This document shows positions 6,884-12,226 of a stretch of DNA of 12,226 nt, in pieces (the first letter of the stretch is position 1; each line of letters begins with the position of its first letter). The notes under the pieces are model-generated. The model was not told where the DNA came from and searched no databases. It worked only from the letters and a program-made list of their open reading frames with translations. The stretch comes from Alphaproteobacteria bacterium UBA7314 (GTDB lineage: Bacteria; Pseudomonadota; Alphaproteobacteria; MPNO01; UBA830): the NCBI GenBank assembly GCA_002471575.1, contig DKQG01000057.1:1-12226 (forward strand), in the 5' to 3' direction. A program made the translations under genes and the position numbers.

Positions 6884-7543
6884 ATGACTGGCGTTTTCGA
6901 TCCGGCTTTCGAAGACCTTCCGGTGGAACTACCGATCTTTCCGCTGACCGGGGTCCTGCTACTGCCGGGCGGCAGGCTGCCGCTGAATATATTTGAACCT
7001 CGCTACTTGAACATGGCGTCTAGCGCACTGGCGGGGGACAGGATGGTCGGGATGATCCAGCCCACAGGCGGCAACGAGGGCGCACAGCCGGCAGTTTACC
7101 GGACGGGCTGTGCTGGTCGGCTGACGTCGTTCAGCGAGACTGAAGACGGGCGCTACCTTGTTACGCTCAGTGGCTATTTGCGTTTCGATATCGACCGGGA
7201 ACTGCCACTGCGCGACGGGTTCCGGACCATCGTACCCGACTGGACGCCCTATCGCGAAGACCTGGCCGAAAACGACAGCCGCAGTATCGACCGGGACCGC
7301 ATGCTCCGCGCGCTGAGGGGATATTTCACCGCCAACCAGGTAGACGCGAATTGGGAAGCCATCAAGGATACGCCTACCGACAGCCTAGTGAACGCACTGG
7401 CAATGATGTGCCCGTTCCAGCCGAGCGAGAAACAGGCGCTGCTAGAAGCGGTGACGCTTGTCGACCGCGCTGATGTTATGGTCGCGTTGCTGGAAATGTC
7501 CCTCGCGGCGAACGATGACACAGCCAGTCTGCACAAAAACTGA
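6884..7543 (+). CDS. LON peptidase substrate-binding domain protein (Lon N-domain only)
   Basis: The 219-residue protein carries the Lon N-terminal substrate-binding domain: LPIFPLTGVLLLPGGRLPLNIFEPRYLNM at about 16-44, then the strand-rich GMIQPT, CAGRLTSFSETEDGRYLVTLSGYLRFDI core, and a helical C-terminal half (MLRALRGYFTANQVDANWEAI, MMCPFQPSEKQALLEA). There is no AAA ATPase or Ser-Lys protease part, and the length is normal for these free-standing proteins (COG2802). Their role is not settled; a link to substrate recognition is assumed from Lon. The frame is open from an ATG at 6818 inside the thioredoxin gene, but homologues begin close to FDPAFEDLP, which supports ATG 6884 even though its ribosome site is poor. 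Translational coupling to the upstream gene could explain that. Confidence 0.92.
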   Translation: MTGVFDPAFEDLPVELPIFPLTGVLLLPGGRLPLNIFEPRYLNMASSALAGDRMVGMIQPTGGNEGAQPAVYRTGCAGRLTSFSETEDGRYLVTLSGYLRFDIDRELPLRDGFRTIVPDWTPYREDLAENDSRSIDRDRMLRALRGYFTANQVDANWEAIKDTPTDSLVNALAMMCPFQPSEKQALLEAVTLVDRADVMVALLEMSLAANDDTASLHKN

Positions 7544-7564
7544 AGCCCGGCCGGGATTACTGAC

Positions 7565-7759
7565 ATGAGCGACAACATCACGGGGATCGACCCCAAACTG
7601 CTCGAAATTCTGGTCTGTCCTCTGACCAAGGGACCGTTGACCTATGACTCGGATGCGCAGGAACTGATCAGCGAACAGGCTCGTCTCGCCTATCCCATCC
7701 GGGACAGAATCCCGATCATGCTAATCGACGAAGCCCGGCCGTTGGACGCCGACGACTGA
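7565..7759 (+). CDS. Trm112-family small protein (YcaR-like)
   Basis: The 64-residue protein has the typical LLEILVCPLTKGPL opening and the ELISEQARLAYPIRDRIPIMLIDEAR core of the bacterial Trm112/YcaR family. The classical zinc-binding cysteines are not kept: CPLT replaces CPxC and only one cysteine (Cys19) is present, which is common in alphaproteobacterial members. A conserved glycine in RDGIPIML is Arg48 here. Eukaryotic and archaeal Trm112 is an activating partner of methyltransferases; the bacterial role is largely untested. It lies 21 bases after the Lon-domain gene and 11 bases before the DUF971 gene, in the same direction, so is probably part of the same transcript. Confidence 0.92.
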   Translation: MSDNITGIDPKLLEILVCPLTKGPLTYDSDAQELISEQARLAYPIRDRIPIMLIDEARPLDADD

Positions 7760-7770
7760 CGCCCCGCGCC

Positions 7771-8136
7771 ATGACCGCAAGCAAACCGCGCGCAACCGAT
7801 ATCAGGGTGAAGCGCACAGAAAAAATCCTGGAAATTGACTTCGAAGACGGTGCTTCGTTTCCGCTGCCGGCGGAATATTTGCGGGTCGAAAGCCCGTCAG
7901 CAGAAGTGCAGGGGCACGGGCCGGGTCAAAAGACACTGGTCGCGGGGCGGGGCCATGTCGGGATCGCGAATGTGGAGCCGGTCGGGAATTACGCGATCCG
8001 GATCGTGTTCGACGACTTGCACGACACTGGGATATTTTCTTGGGGGTACCTGTACCGGCTGGGATTGGAATACGACGACCGCTGGGCCGCCTATCTCGCC
8101 GCGATGAAGGCGGAAGGCCTGAGCCGCGAACCCTAG
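7771..8136 (+). CDS. DUF971 domain protein (gamma-butyrobetaine hydroxylase-like N-domain)
   Basis: The 121-residue protein matches the small stand-alone DUF971 domain. It has TDIRVKRTEKILEIDFEDGASFPLPAEYLRVESPSAEVQGHG at about 9-50, then VGIANVEPVGNYAIRIVFDDLHDTGIFSWGYLYRLG at about 63-98 and a short C-terminal helix. The domain is also found at the N-terminus of eukaryotic gamma-butyrobetaine dioxygenase. Bacterial single-domain forms often sit beside Fe-S or Mrp/ApbC genes and have no firm function. No catalytic dioxygenase part is present, so it should not be annotated as a hydroxylase. The gene closes the co-directional run that starts with the thioredoxin and is convergent with the ubiquinone hydroxylase gene, 59 bases away. 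No intrinsic terminator is evident in that short gap. Confidence 0.92.
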   Translation: MTASKPRATDIRVKRTEKILEIDFEDGASFPLPAEYLRVESPSAEVQGHGPGQKTLVAGRGHVGIANVEPVGNYAIRIVFDDLHDTGIFSWGYLYRLGLEYDDRWAAYLAAMKAEGLSREP

Positions 8137-8195
8137 ATCATGATTCACTTACGCAGAGTCGCACCAGCCTATAAATCACGCCTATCAAAAAACGC

Positions 8196-9407
8196 TTATA
8201 ACGGCTCGCCGCGTGTCAGGCGGGGCAGGTCGCCGACTAGCCCCATGGCATGGCGCATTAACACACGCTTCAGCGGCGGCAGCTGGTTGACTAGCGCCAA
8301 GCCTGTGTCGCGAGCCATCCGGACGGGGGCAATATCGTTCGAGAACAGCCGGTTCAGCGAGTCGGTTGCGGCGATCATCATCATGTTATCGGGCTTACGC
8401 CATTTTTGATATCGCATCAGCGCCTCCGTATCGCCGGGGTCGAGGCCGAGCCGAAGCCGGTCAACGATGATTTCCGCCAACGCCGCGACGTCGCGCAGCC
8501 CAAGATTGAAACCTTGCCCCGCGATCGGGTGAATTGCATGTGCAGCATCCCCGACCGCAGCCACGCGGGGGGCAACGTAATCGCGCGCGTGCACTACGGA
8601 AAGTGGATAGGCCCAGCGTTGCGGTCCGACGCGAACGTCGCCGAGGAAACCCCCGAATCGGCGTTTGAGTTCGGCGGAGAAGTCGTCATCGTCTAGTTCC
8701 AGTATCGCCGGCGCGAGATCATTCCGTTCGGTCCAGACGATCGAGGACCGGTTCCGAGTCATCGGCAAAATAGCAAAAGGGCCGGAGGGCAGGAAATGTT
8801 CATGCGCGATCCCATGATGGGGCGCTTCGTGCGTCACAGCGCAGACGATGCCGGTCTGCGGATAGGACCAACGCACAGCTTCGATACCCGCCAGTTTGCG
8901 AAGAGCGGATTGACGCCCGTCTGCGGCGATAGCGAGCGTGGCATCGACAGTCCGGCCATCCACCAATTCGAGCGTGGTCGATCTTGCTTCAAACCGTGCA
9001 TCGGCAAGCGCGGTGTTTTCGAAAACAATCACATCTGACAACGCCACTGCCTGAGCGAACGCCCGGCGAATATGGGCGTTTTCAACAATCCAGCCCAATG
9101 GGCCTTCACCCACTTCCCGATGATCGTAGTGCAGGAAAAGCTGCGAGGCGCCATCGGCAACACGAATGTCGAGAATGGGCTCCGCGTCTGCCTGTAGCAA
9201 TTCCCAAAGCCCAATGCCGTCTAGAATTCGCTGCGATCCGGCCGCGATCGCGGAACCGCGACCGTCGAAAGACGCTTCCGCCATATCGGTAAGGCTTGCG
9301 CGTTCGATCACGGCGACACGTGCGCCGACTCCCTCAAGGCCGAGCGCCAGCGTGAGCCCAACCATCCCCCCGCCAACAACGGCGATATCGAAGCGTTCGG
9401 TCGTCAT
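8196..9407 (-). CDS. FAD-dependent ubiquinone biosynthesis hydroxylase (UbiH/UbiF/COQ6 family)
   Basis: The protein has 403 residues from the chosen start. It shows all three flavin monooxygenase signatures. The FAD-binding GxGxxG is VVGGGMVGL (12-17) with the ribose-binding acidic residue in VIER (Glu35). The central DG motif is AADGRQSALRKLAGI (about 163). The second FAD motif is VAAVGDAAHAIHPIAGQGFNLGLRD (about 283-305). The family hydroxylates the ubiquinone ring using NADPH or ferredoxin electrons at the inner membrane. In alphaproteobacteria the ring positions are shared between UbiL-, UbiH- and UbiF-like enzymes, so I give no symbol. The ORF is open to a TTG at 9428, but ATG 9407 opens MTTERFDIAVVGGG as in homologues, and GGGAG lies about 14 bases upstream, which is rather far. 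The gene is divergent from glnK. Confidence 0.92.
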   Translation of the reverse strand: MTTERFDIAVVGGGMVGLTLALGLEGVGARVAVIERASLTDMAEASFDGRGSAIAAGSQRILDGIGLWELLQADAEPILDIRVADGASQLFLHYDHREVGEGPLGWIVENAHIRRAFAQAVALSDVIVFENTALADARFEARSTTLELVDGRTVDATLAIAADGRQSALRKLAGIEAVRWSYPQTGIVCAVTHEAPHHGIAHEHFLPSGPFAILPMTRNRSSIVWTERNDLAPAILELDDDDFSAELKRRFGGFLGDVRVGPQRWAYPLSVVHARDYVAPRVAAVGDAAHAIHPIAGQGFNLGLRDVAALAEIIVDRLRLGLDPGDTEALMRYQKWRKPDNMMMIAATDSLNRLFSNDIAPVRMARDTGLALVNQLPPLKRVLMRHAMGLVGDLPRLTRGEPL

Positions 9408-9505
9408 ATTGCATAGATGCTCTCCCAACGTCGTGTTGTCCAGCGGCGGAACAGCGCAGTGACTAAATAATAGGCTTTTTCTTACAGTTGCGTGTTTTTT
9501 GATCA

Positions 9506-9520
9506 GCGCTATTTCAGCGC
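9506..9520. promoter_or_regulatory. Candidate activator site (inverted repeat) upstream of sigma-54 promoter
   Basis: GCGCT-ATTTC-AGCGC is a perfect 5-5-5 inverted repeat centred about 114 bases upstream of the predicted glnK transcription start, a typical distance for an NtrC enhancer. The half-sites resemble NtrC half-sites (GCACC/GGTGC) only partly, so this is a candidate. Confidence 0.35.
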
Positions 9521-9549
9521 AGCTGTTAGGGCGGCATCGTGGAAATCTA

Positions 9550-9577
9550 ATTATCCATTACTAACAATAGGTTACAA
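9550..9577 (-). promoter_or_regulatory. Possible sigma-70 promoter for the ubiquinone hydroxylase gene
   Basis: On the minus strand TTGTAA (9572-9577) and GATAAT (9550-9555) are separated by 16 bases, about 140 bases before the ATG at 9407. The -10 matches the consensus at five of six positions, the -35 at four. The surrounding sequence is the most AT-rich in the divergent region. Confidence 0.35.
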
Positions 9578-9600
9578 GAAACCGAGTTGATGGGAAAATA

Positions 9601-9616
9601 TGGCACGTGTTTTGCG
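9601..9616 (+). promoter_or_regulatory. Sigma-54 (RpoN) promoter of glnK-amtB
   Basis: TGGCACG-TGTT-TTGC matches the -24/-12 consensus TGGCACG-N4-TTGC exactly; only the following W position is G. This predicts transcription from about 9627 and a leader of about 125 bases before glnK. Sigma-54 promoters before glnK-amtB are the rule in proteobacteria and imply NtrC-dependent expression under nitrogen limitation. Confidence 0.88.
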
Positions 9617-9750
9617 TTGCACACCCGGAAGGCAGTAGATGGCAAAAAACGTCAACGCACATTTTGGAGACACTAAAAGGCGCAGACTACTTTTGAGCAC
9701 AGCTGCCGGCCCGATCGCGGTCGTATTTCAAAACAAACAGGGAATAGAGC

Positions 9751-10089
9751 ATGAAATTCATCACGGCTGTCATAAAACCCTTCACGCTCGACGACGTGCG
9801 CGAAGCGCTGACGGATGTCGGTATCGAAGGGATGACCGTGACCGAGGTTAAAGGCTTCGGCCGGCAGAAAGGACACGCAGAGGTATACCGCGGCGCCGAA
9901 TACACGGTGTCGTTTCTTCCGAAAGTAAGAATTGACATCGCCGTAGACGATGCCGCGGTGGATGCCGTAGTCGAGGCGATCCAGCAATCAGCGAATACCG
10001 GGAAGATCGGAGACGGAAAAATTTTCGTGCAGGAGCTTGTCAGCGCCGTGCGTATCCGCACCGGCGAGTCCGGCAGCGAAGCGCTCTAA
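9751..10089 (+). CDS. glnK: Nitrogen regulatory P-II protein GlnK
   Basis: The 112-residue length is standard for a PII trimer subunit. It starts MKFITAVIKPFTLDDVREAL and keeps VTEVKGFGRQKGHAEVYRGAEY with Tyr51 at the tip of the T-loop, the site uridylylated by GlnD. The B-loop (TGKIGDGKIFV, about 83-93) binds ATP/ADP and 2-oxoglutarate. PII proteins report nitrogen and energy status; the copy linked to amtB plugs the ammonium channel when unmodified. The ATG at 9751 has AGGGAA about six bases upstream. It is followed after 13 bases by amtB and lies behind a sigma-54 promoter, the reason to call it GlnK rather than GlnB, whose usual partner is glnA. Confidence 0.95.
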   Translation: MKFITAVIKPFTLDDVREALTDVGIEGMTVTEVKGFGRQKGHAEVYRGAEYTVSFLPKVRIDIAVDDAAVDAVVEAIQQSANTGKIGDGKIFVQELVSAVRIRTGESGSEAL

Positions 10090-10102
10090 AAGGAGTAATC
10101 AC

Positions 10103-11458
10103 GTGAGAAAATTCATCAAATTCAGTCTTGTCGCCAGCGTTCTCGCCGGGATGGGCATCTTGGCGATGGGCGAGGCAAACGCCGCCGTCGACACTGAAAC
10201 CGCCTTTGTGTTCAACACGTTTTCTTTCCTGGTGCACGGCGTGCTTGTAATGCTGATGGCCGCCGGGTTTGCTATGCTCGAGTCAGGCTTGGTGCGTGCG
10301 AAGAACACGGCCACTATCTGCATGAAGAACATCGCACTCTACTCGATCGCGGGGCTGATGTACTACCTCATCGGCTACGCGCTGATGTACACCGACGTCG
10401 ATGGCGGCTGGATCGGCGCCTTCGATTTCCTTTACAACCCGGCAACCTCCGAGCTAGCGCTGCTGAATGCAGCCGACGCAGGCAAGGAAGCAGCCAATGC
10501 GGCGCTTTTAAAGGATTCATCCTATTCGTCGATGTCTGACTGGTTCTTCCAGATGGTGTTCGTAGCGACGGCGGCCTCGATCGTCTCCGGCACGCTGGCC
10601 GAACGCATCAAGGTCTGGCCATTCTTGATCTTCGTCGTTGTTCTGACTGGCATCATCTATCCGATCCAAGGTTCCTGGGTCTGGGGCGCCGGCTGGCTCA
10701 GCGAAATGGGCTTCTCCGACTTCGCCGGTTCCACCCTGGTGCATTCCACCGGCGGCTGGGCAGCGCTGGCGGGGGCCATTGTCCTCGGTGCGCGTAAAGG
10801 CAAATTTGGCCCCAATGGTGAGGTCAACCCGATGCCAGGTGCGAACCTGCCGCTTGCAACCCTCGGTACGTTCATCCTGTGGTTTGGTTGGTTCGGCTTC
10901 AATGGTGGCTCGCAGCTGGCCCTTGGATCGGCCGCGGATGCCGCAGCGATCGCAATCGTCTACGTCAACACCAACTTGGCGGCTGCCGCTGGCGTGATCG
11001 TGGCGATGATCCTGACGCAGATCATGTTTAAAAAGATGGACCTGACGCTGTGCCTTAACGGTGCCATCGGCGGACTGGTGGCGATCACCGCCGGTCCCGA
11101 CCTGCAGAATCATGCCTATGCCATCCTGATCGGCGGTATCGGCGGCGCGCTGGTGGTCATCGCGGTGCCGCTTGTCGACAAGATTAAAGTCGACGACGTG
11201 GTTGGCGCGATCTCCGCCCATCTGGTTGCCGGCATCTGGGGCACGCTGGCGGTCGGTATCTTCGGATCCGGCTCGATCGTGACCCAGTTTATCGGCATCG
11301 TCACCATCGGCGCCTTCGTCTTCGTATCCAGCCTAATCGTCTGGATGATCTTGAAGGCCACGATCGGCATCCGGGTCGGAGAAGAAGAGGAAATGACCGG
11401 TCTGGATAAGTCCGAACTGGGCATGGAAGCGTACCCCGAATTCGGGCGCGGCTCATAG
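10103..11458 (+). CDS. amtB: Ammonium transporter AmtB
   Basis: The protein has 451 residues from GTG 10103, which has AGGAG seven bases upstream. A signal peptide (MRKFIKFSLVASVLAGMGILAMGEANA, cleavage near 27) is followed by about eleven membrane segments. Hallmarks include FNTFSFLVHGVLVMLMAAGFAMLESGLVRAKN, FQMVFVATAASIVSGTLAER, VHSTGGWAALAGAIVLGAR with pore His214, WFGWFGFNGGS, and ISAHLVAGIWGTLAVGIF with the second pore His373, the twin-His pair of the conduction path. The cytoplasmic tail contains EEEEMTGLDKSELGMEAYPEF, the region where GlnK docks. It exchanges ammonium across the inner membrane as a trimer. The frame is open further upstream to 10037 inside glnK, but the ribosome site, the signal peptide and the glnK stop at 10087-10089 favour GTG 10103. 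It is co-transcribed with glnK. Confidence 0.96.
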   Translation: MRKFIKFSLVASVLAGMGILAMGEANAAVDTETAFVFNTFSFLVHGVLVMLMAAGFAMLESGLVRAKNTATICMKNIALYSIAGLMYYLIGYALMYTDVDGGWIGAFDFLYNPATSELALLNAADAGKEAANAALLKDSSYSSMSDWFFQMVFVATAASIVSGTLAERIKVWPFLIFVVVLTGIIYPIQGSWVWGAGWLSEMGFSDFAGSTLVHSTGGWAALAGAIVLGARKGKFGPNGEVNPMPGANLPLATLGTFILWFGWFGFNGGSQLALGSAADAAAIAIVYVNTNLAAAAGVIVAMILTQIMFKKMDLTLCLNGAIGGLVAITAGPDLQNHAYAILIGGIGGALVVIAVPLVDKIKVDDVVGAISAHLVAGIWGTLAVGIFGSGSIVTQFIGIVTIGAFVFVSSLIVWMILKATIGIRVGEEEEMTGLDKSELGMEAYPEFGRGS

Positions 11459-11473
11459 CTGTTCTAAAACCTA

Positions 11474-11546
11474 TTTAGCCGGTGCTTTCCGAACGGAACG
11501 CGCCGGCTAAACGAAGTGTTCTGGTCCGGCGCGCCACGCCGGACCA
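11474..11546 (+). other. Two strong hairpins directly after amtB
   Basis: TTTAGCCGG (11474-11482) pairs with CCGGCTAAA (11503-11511), and inside it TTCC/GGAA pair around a GAAC loop, giving a long interrupted stem. Ten bases later TGGTCCGGCG (11522-11531) pairs perfectly with CGCCGGACCA (11537-11546) around a five-base loop. Neither has a T-run, so they may stabilise the 3' end of the mRNA or act as Rho-independent stops of low efficiency ahead of the true terminator. Confidence 0.6.
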
Positions 11547-11614
11547 GCCGCGAGCCGGAGACCGGGCGAACTGCCATCCGTCCTGTCTTCGGTGAATCTC
11601 CCACCCCGGGAGAG

Positions 11615-11646
11615 AATCGCCCCGCCGCCCTGCGGGGCGATTTTTT
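11615..11646 (+). terminator. Intrinsic terminator of glnK-amtB
   Basis: AATCGCCCCGC (11615-11625) and GCGGGGCGATT (11632-11642) form a perfect 11-bp stem with a six-base loop, followed by T residues through 11646. It is preceded at 11597-11613 by another small hairpin (TCTCCC/GGGAGA). This is a textbook Rho-independent terminator, 157 bases after the amtB stop. Confidence 0.92.
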
Positions 11647-11966
11647 GGCTCAAAGACAATCGCAAACCCGCTCGCTATCCCGTTGAACGCCGGGACCTTT
11701 ACGCCCAAAACCAGATGATTTGTTCTTTAAATGTTCGTTCCGGATCCGGAATCAACCGAATCACGCCACCCCTTGTAGACCAGTATCTTAGCTGCCCATG
11801 ATGATGTAGAATCTGAGAGGTTCGGCGGAACATGTTGACGTTTTGCGGCGACAGGGTTTTTATGATTTGTTCTCATCCGGGCTATTGATGGGATCGTTCG
11901 GAGGAACACAGAGTCGATGACGGACCGCTTGGCGATAACGGATCAATACGCGCACAGGGGGCGGAT
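11647..11966. other. Intergenic region upstream of the aminotransferase
   Basis: About 320 bases without a convincing gene. It holds a GTTC-N7-GTTC motif (11722-11736), a 14-bp perfect palindrome TTCCGGATCCGGAA (11738-11751), and a 12-base direct repeat ATGATTTGTTCT at 11715-11726 and 11862-11873. A 19-codon ORF starts at ATG 11917 behind GGAGGA and ends in TGA 11974-11976, overlapping the aminotransferase start in another frame. No clear -35/-10 pair could be fixed. Confidence 0.5.
11722..11736 (+). promoter_or_regulatory. LexA-type (SOS) box candidate, GTTC-N7-GTTC
   Basis: GTTC TTTAAAT GTTC matches exactly the direct-repeat operator recognised by LexA in alphaproteobacteria. A third GTTC follows at once (11737-11740). 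The next gene is a biosynthetic aminotransferase about 230 bases away, not an obvious SOS gene, and an eight-base pattern of this kind can occur by chance. Confidence 0.35.
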
Positions 11967-12226
11967 ATGCGATTGAATGCGCGCCTAGATACCATCGGTG
12001 ATTACCCGTTCGACCGTCTGCGCACCCTATTAGGCGACGTTTCGCCGCCCACCGGCTTGACGCCGATACCGTTATCGCTTGGCGAACCTCAGCATGCACC
12101 GCCGGCCTTCCTGGCAGAGACGGTCGCTGGCGAAGCCGCAGGTTGGTCGAAATACCCACCGATGAAGGGGACGGAAGCAGCCCGCGCCGCGATTGCCGGA
12201 TGGCTGACCCGCCGATATAGCTTGCG
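11967..12226 (+). CDS. Class I/II aminotransferase, DapC-like (5' part)
   Basis: The ATG at 11967 is preceded by AGGGGG about seven bases upstream, and the frame stays open for 86 codons to the window edge. The N-terminus reads LDTIGDYPFDRLRTLLGDVSPPTG, then IPLSLGEPQHAPPAF (33-48), the usual opening of fold-type I PLP aminotransferases, and GWSKYPPMKGTEAARAAIAGWLTRRYSL (59-86), the substrate-contact and N-terminal helix region. The combination resembles alphaproteobacterial N-succinyldiaminopimelate aminotransferases (DapC, lysine and peptidoglycan synthesis). The PLP lysine lies outside the window, so the precise substrate is not proven and no symbol is given. Confidence 0.85.
   Translation, partial: MRLNARLDTIGDYPFDRLRTLLGDVSPPTGLTPIPLSLGEPQHAPPAFLAETVAGEAAGWSKYPPMKGTEAARAAIAGWLTRRYSL

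Noticed and set aside
9408..9428. TTG 9428 as start of the ubiquinone hydroxylase
   Set aside because: It would add seven residues not expected before the flavin-binding strand; ATG 9407 fits homologues better.
10037..10102. amtB start inside glnK
   Set aside because: GTG 10103 has an AGGAG site at normal spacing and begins a clean signal peptide; the upstream stretch is out-of-frame glnK.
10517..11221. 234-codon ORF antisense to amtB
   Set aside because: It is a shadow of the GC-rich amtB codons with His/Asp/Arg-rich low-information translation and no family signature.
1..12226. CRISPR array, insertion sequence, toxin-antitoxin or phage module
   Set aside because: No regularly spaced repeats, transposase, recombinase or phage structural motif could be seen on either strand.

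Overview
The window looks like the chromosome of a Gram-negative alphaproteobacterium, plausibly one of the Sphingomonadales. The basis is family-level protein similarity plus a typical housekeeping run: thioredoxin-TPR, Lon-like, Trm112-like, DUF971, UbiH-type hydroxylase, glnK-amtB and a DapC-like aminotransferase. No species can be named from the sequence alone.

Left part (1 to about 5150): lower-GC DNA of accessory character. It holds the 3' end of a NodU/CmcH-type carbamoyltransferase, a doubtful ORF on the other strand, and two divergently oriented membrane-anchored SGNH/GDSL hydrolase-like proteins separated by about 730 bp of largely empty sequence. This set suggests modification (carbamoylation, acylation or deacylation) of a secreted polysaccharide, but the substrate cannot be read from the sequence. 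The region ends at the 3' end of a tRNA-Gly(GCC) gene, a typical island junction, although no integrase or att repeat is visible.

Middle part (5149 to 8136): after the tRNA and its own promoter comes a clearly decayed prolyl-tRNA-editing gene (ProX/YbaK family) with one nonsense codon and two opposite frameshifts. A compact co-directional run of four housekeeping genes follows: thioredoxin-TPR chaperedoxin (CnoX type), Lon-substrate-binding-domain protein, Trm112-like protein and DUF971 protein.

Right part (8196 to 12226): a UbiH/COQ6-type ubiquinone hydroxylase on the minus strand is divergent from glnK-amtB. The glnK-amtB pair has a near-perfect sigma-54 promoter at 9601-9616 with a candidate upstream activator inverted repeat, so it looks like a nitrogen-starvation operon. 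A cluster of hairpins and a textbook intrinsic terminator (11615-11646) close it. An approximately 320-bp gap with a GTTC-N7-GTTC (alphaproteobacterial LexA-type) motif precedes the 5' end of a DapC-like aminotransferase that runs off the window.

I see no CRISPR array, insertion sequence, toxin-antitoxin pair or clear novel defence system. The best second-look items are the dying proX, the tRNA-Gly junction with the carbamoyltransferase/SGNH cassette, and the regulatory DNA around glnK and upstream of the aminotransferase.
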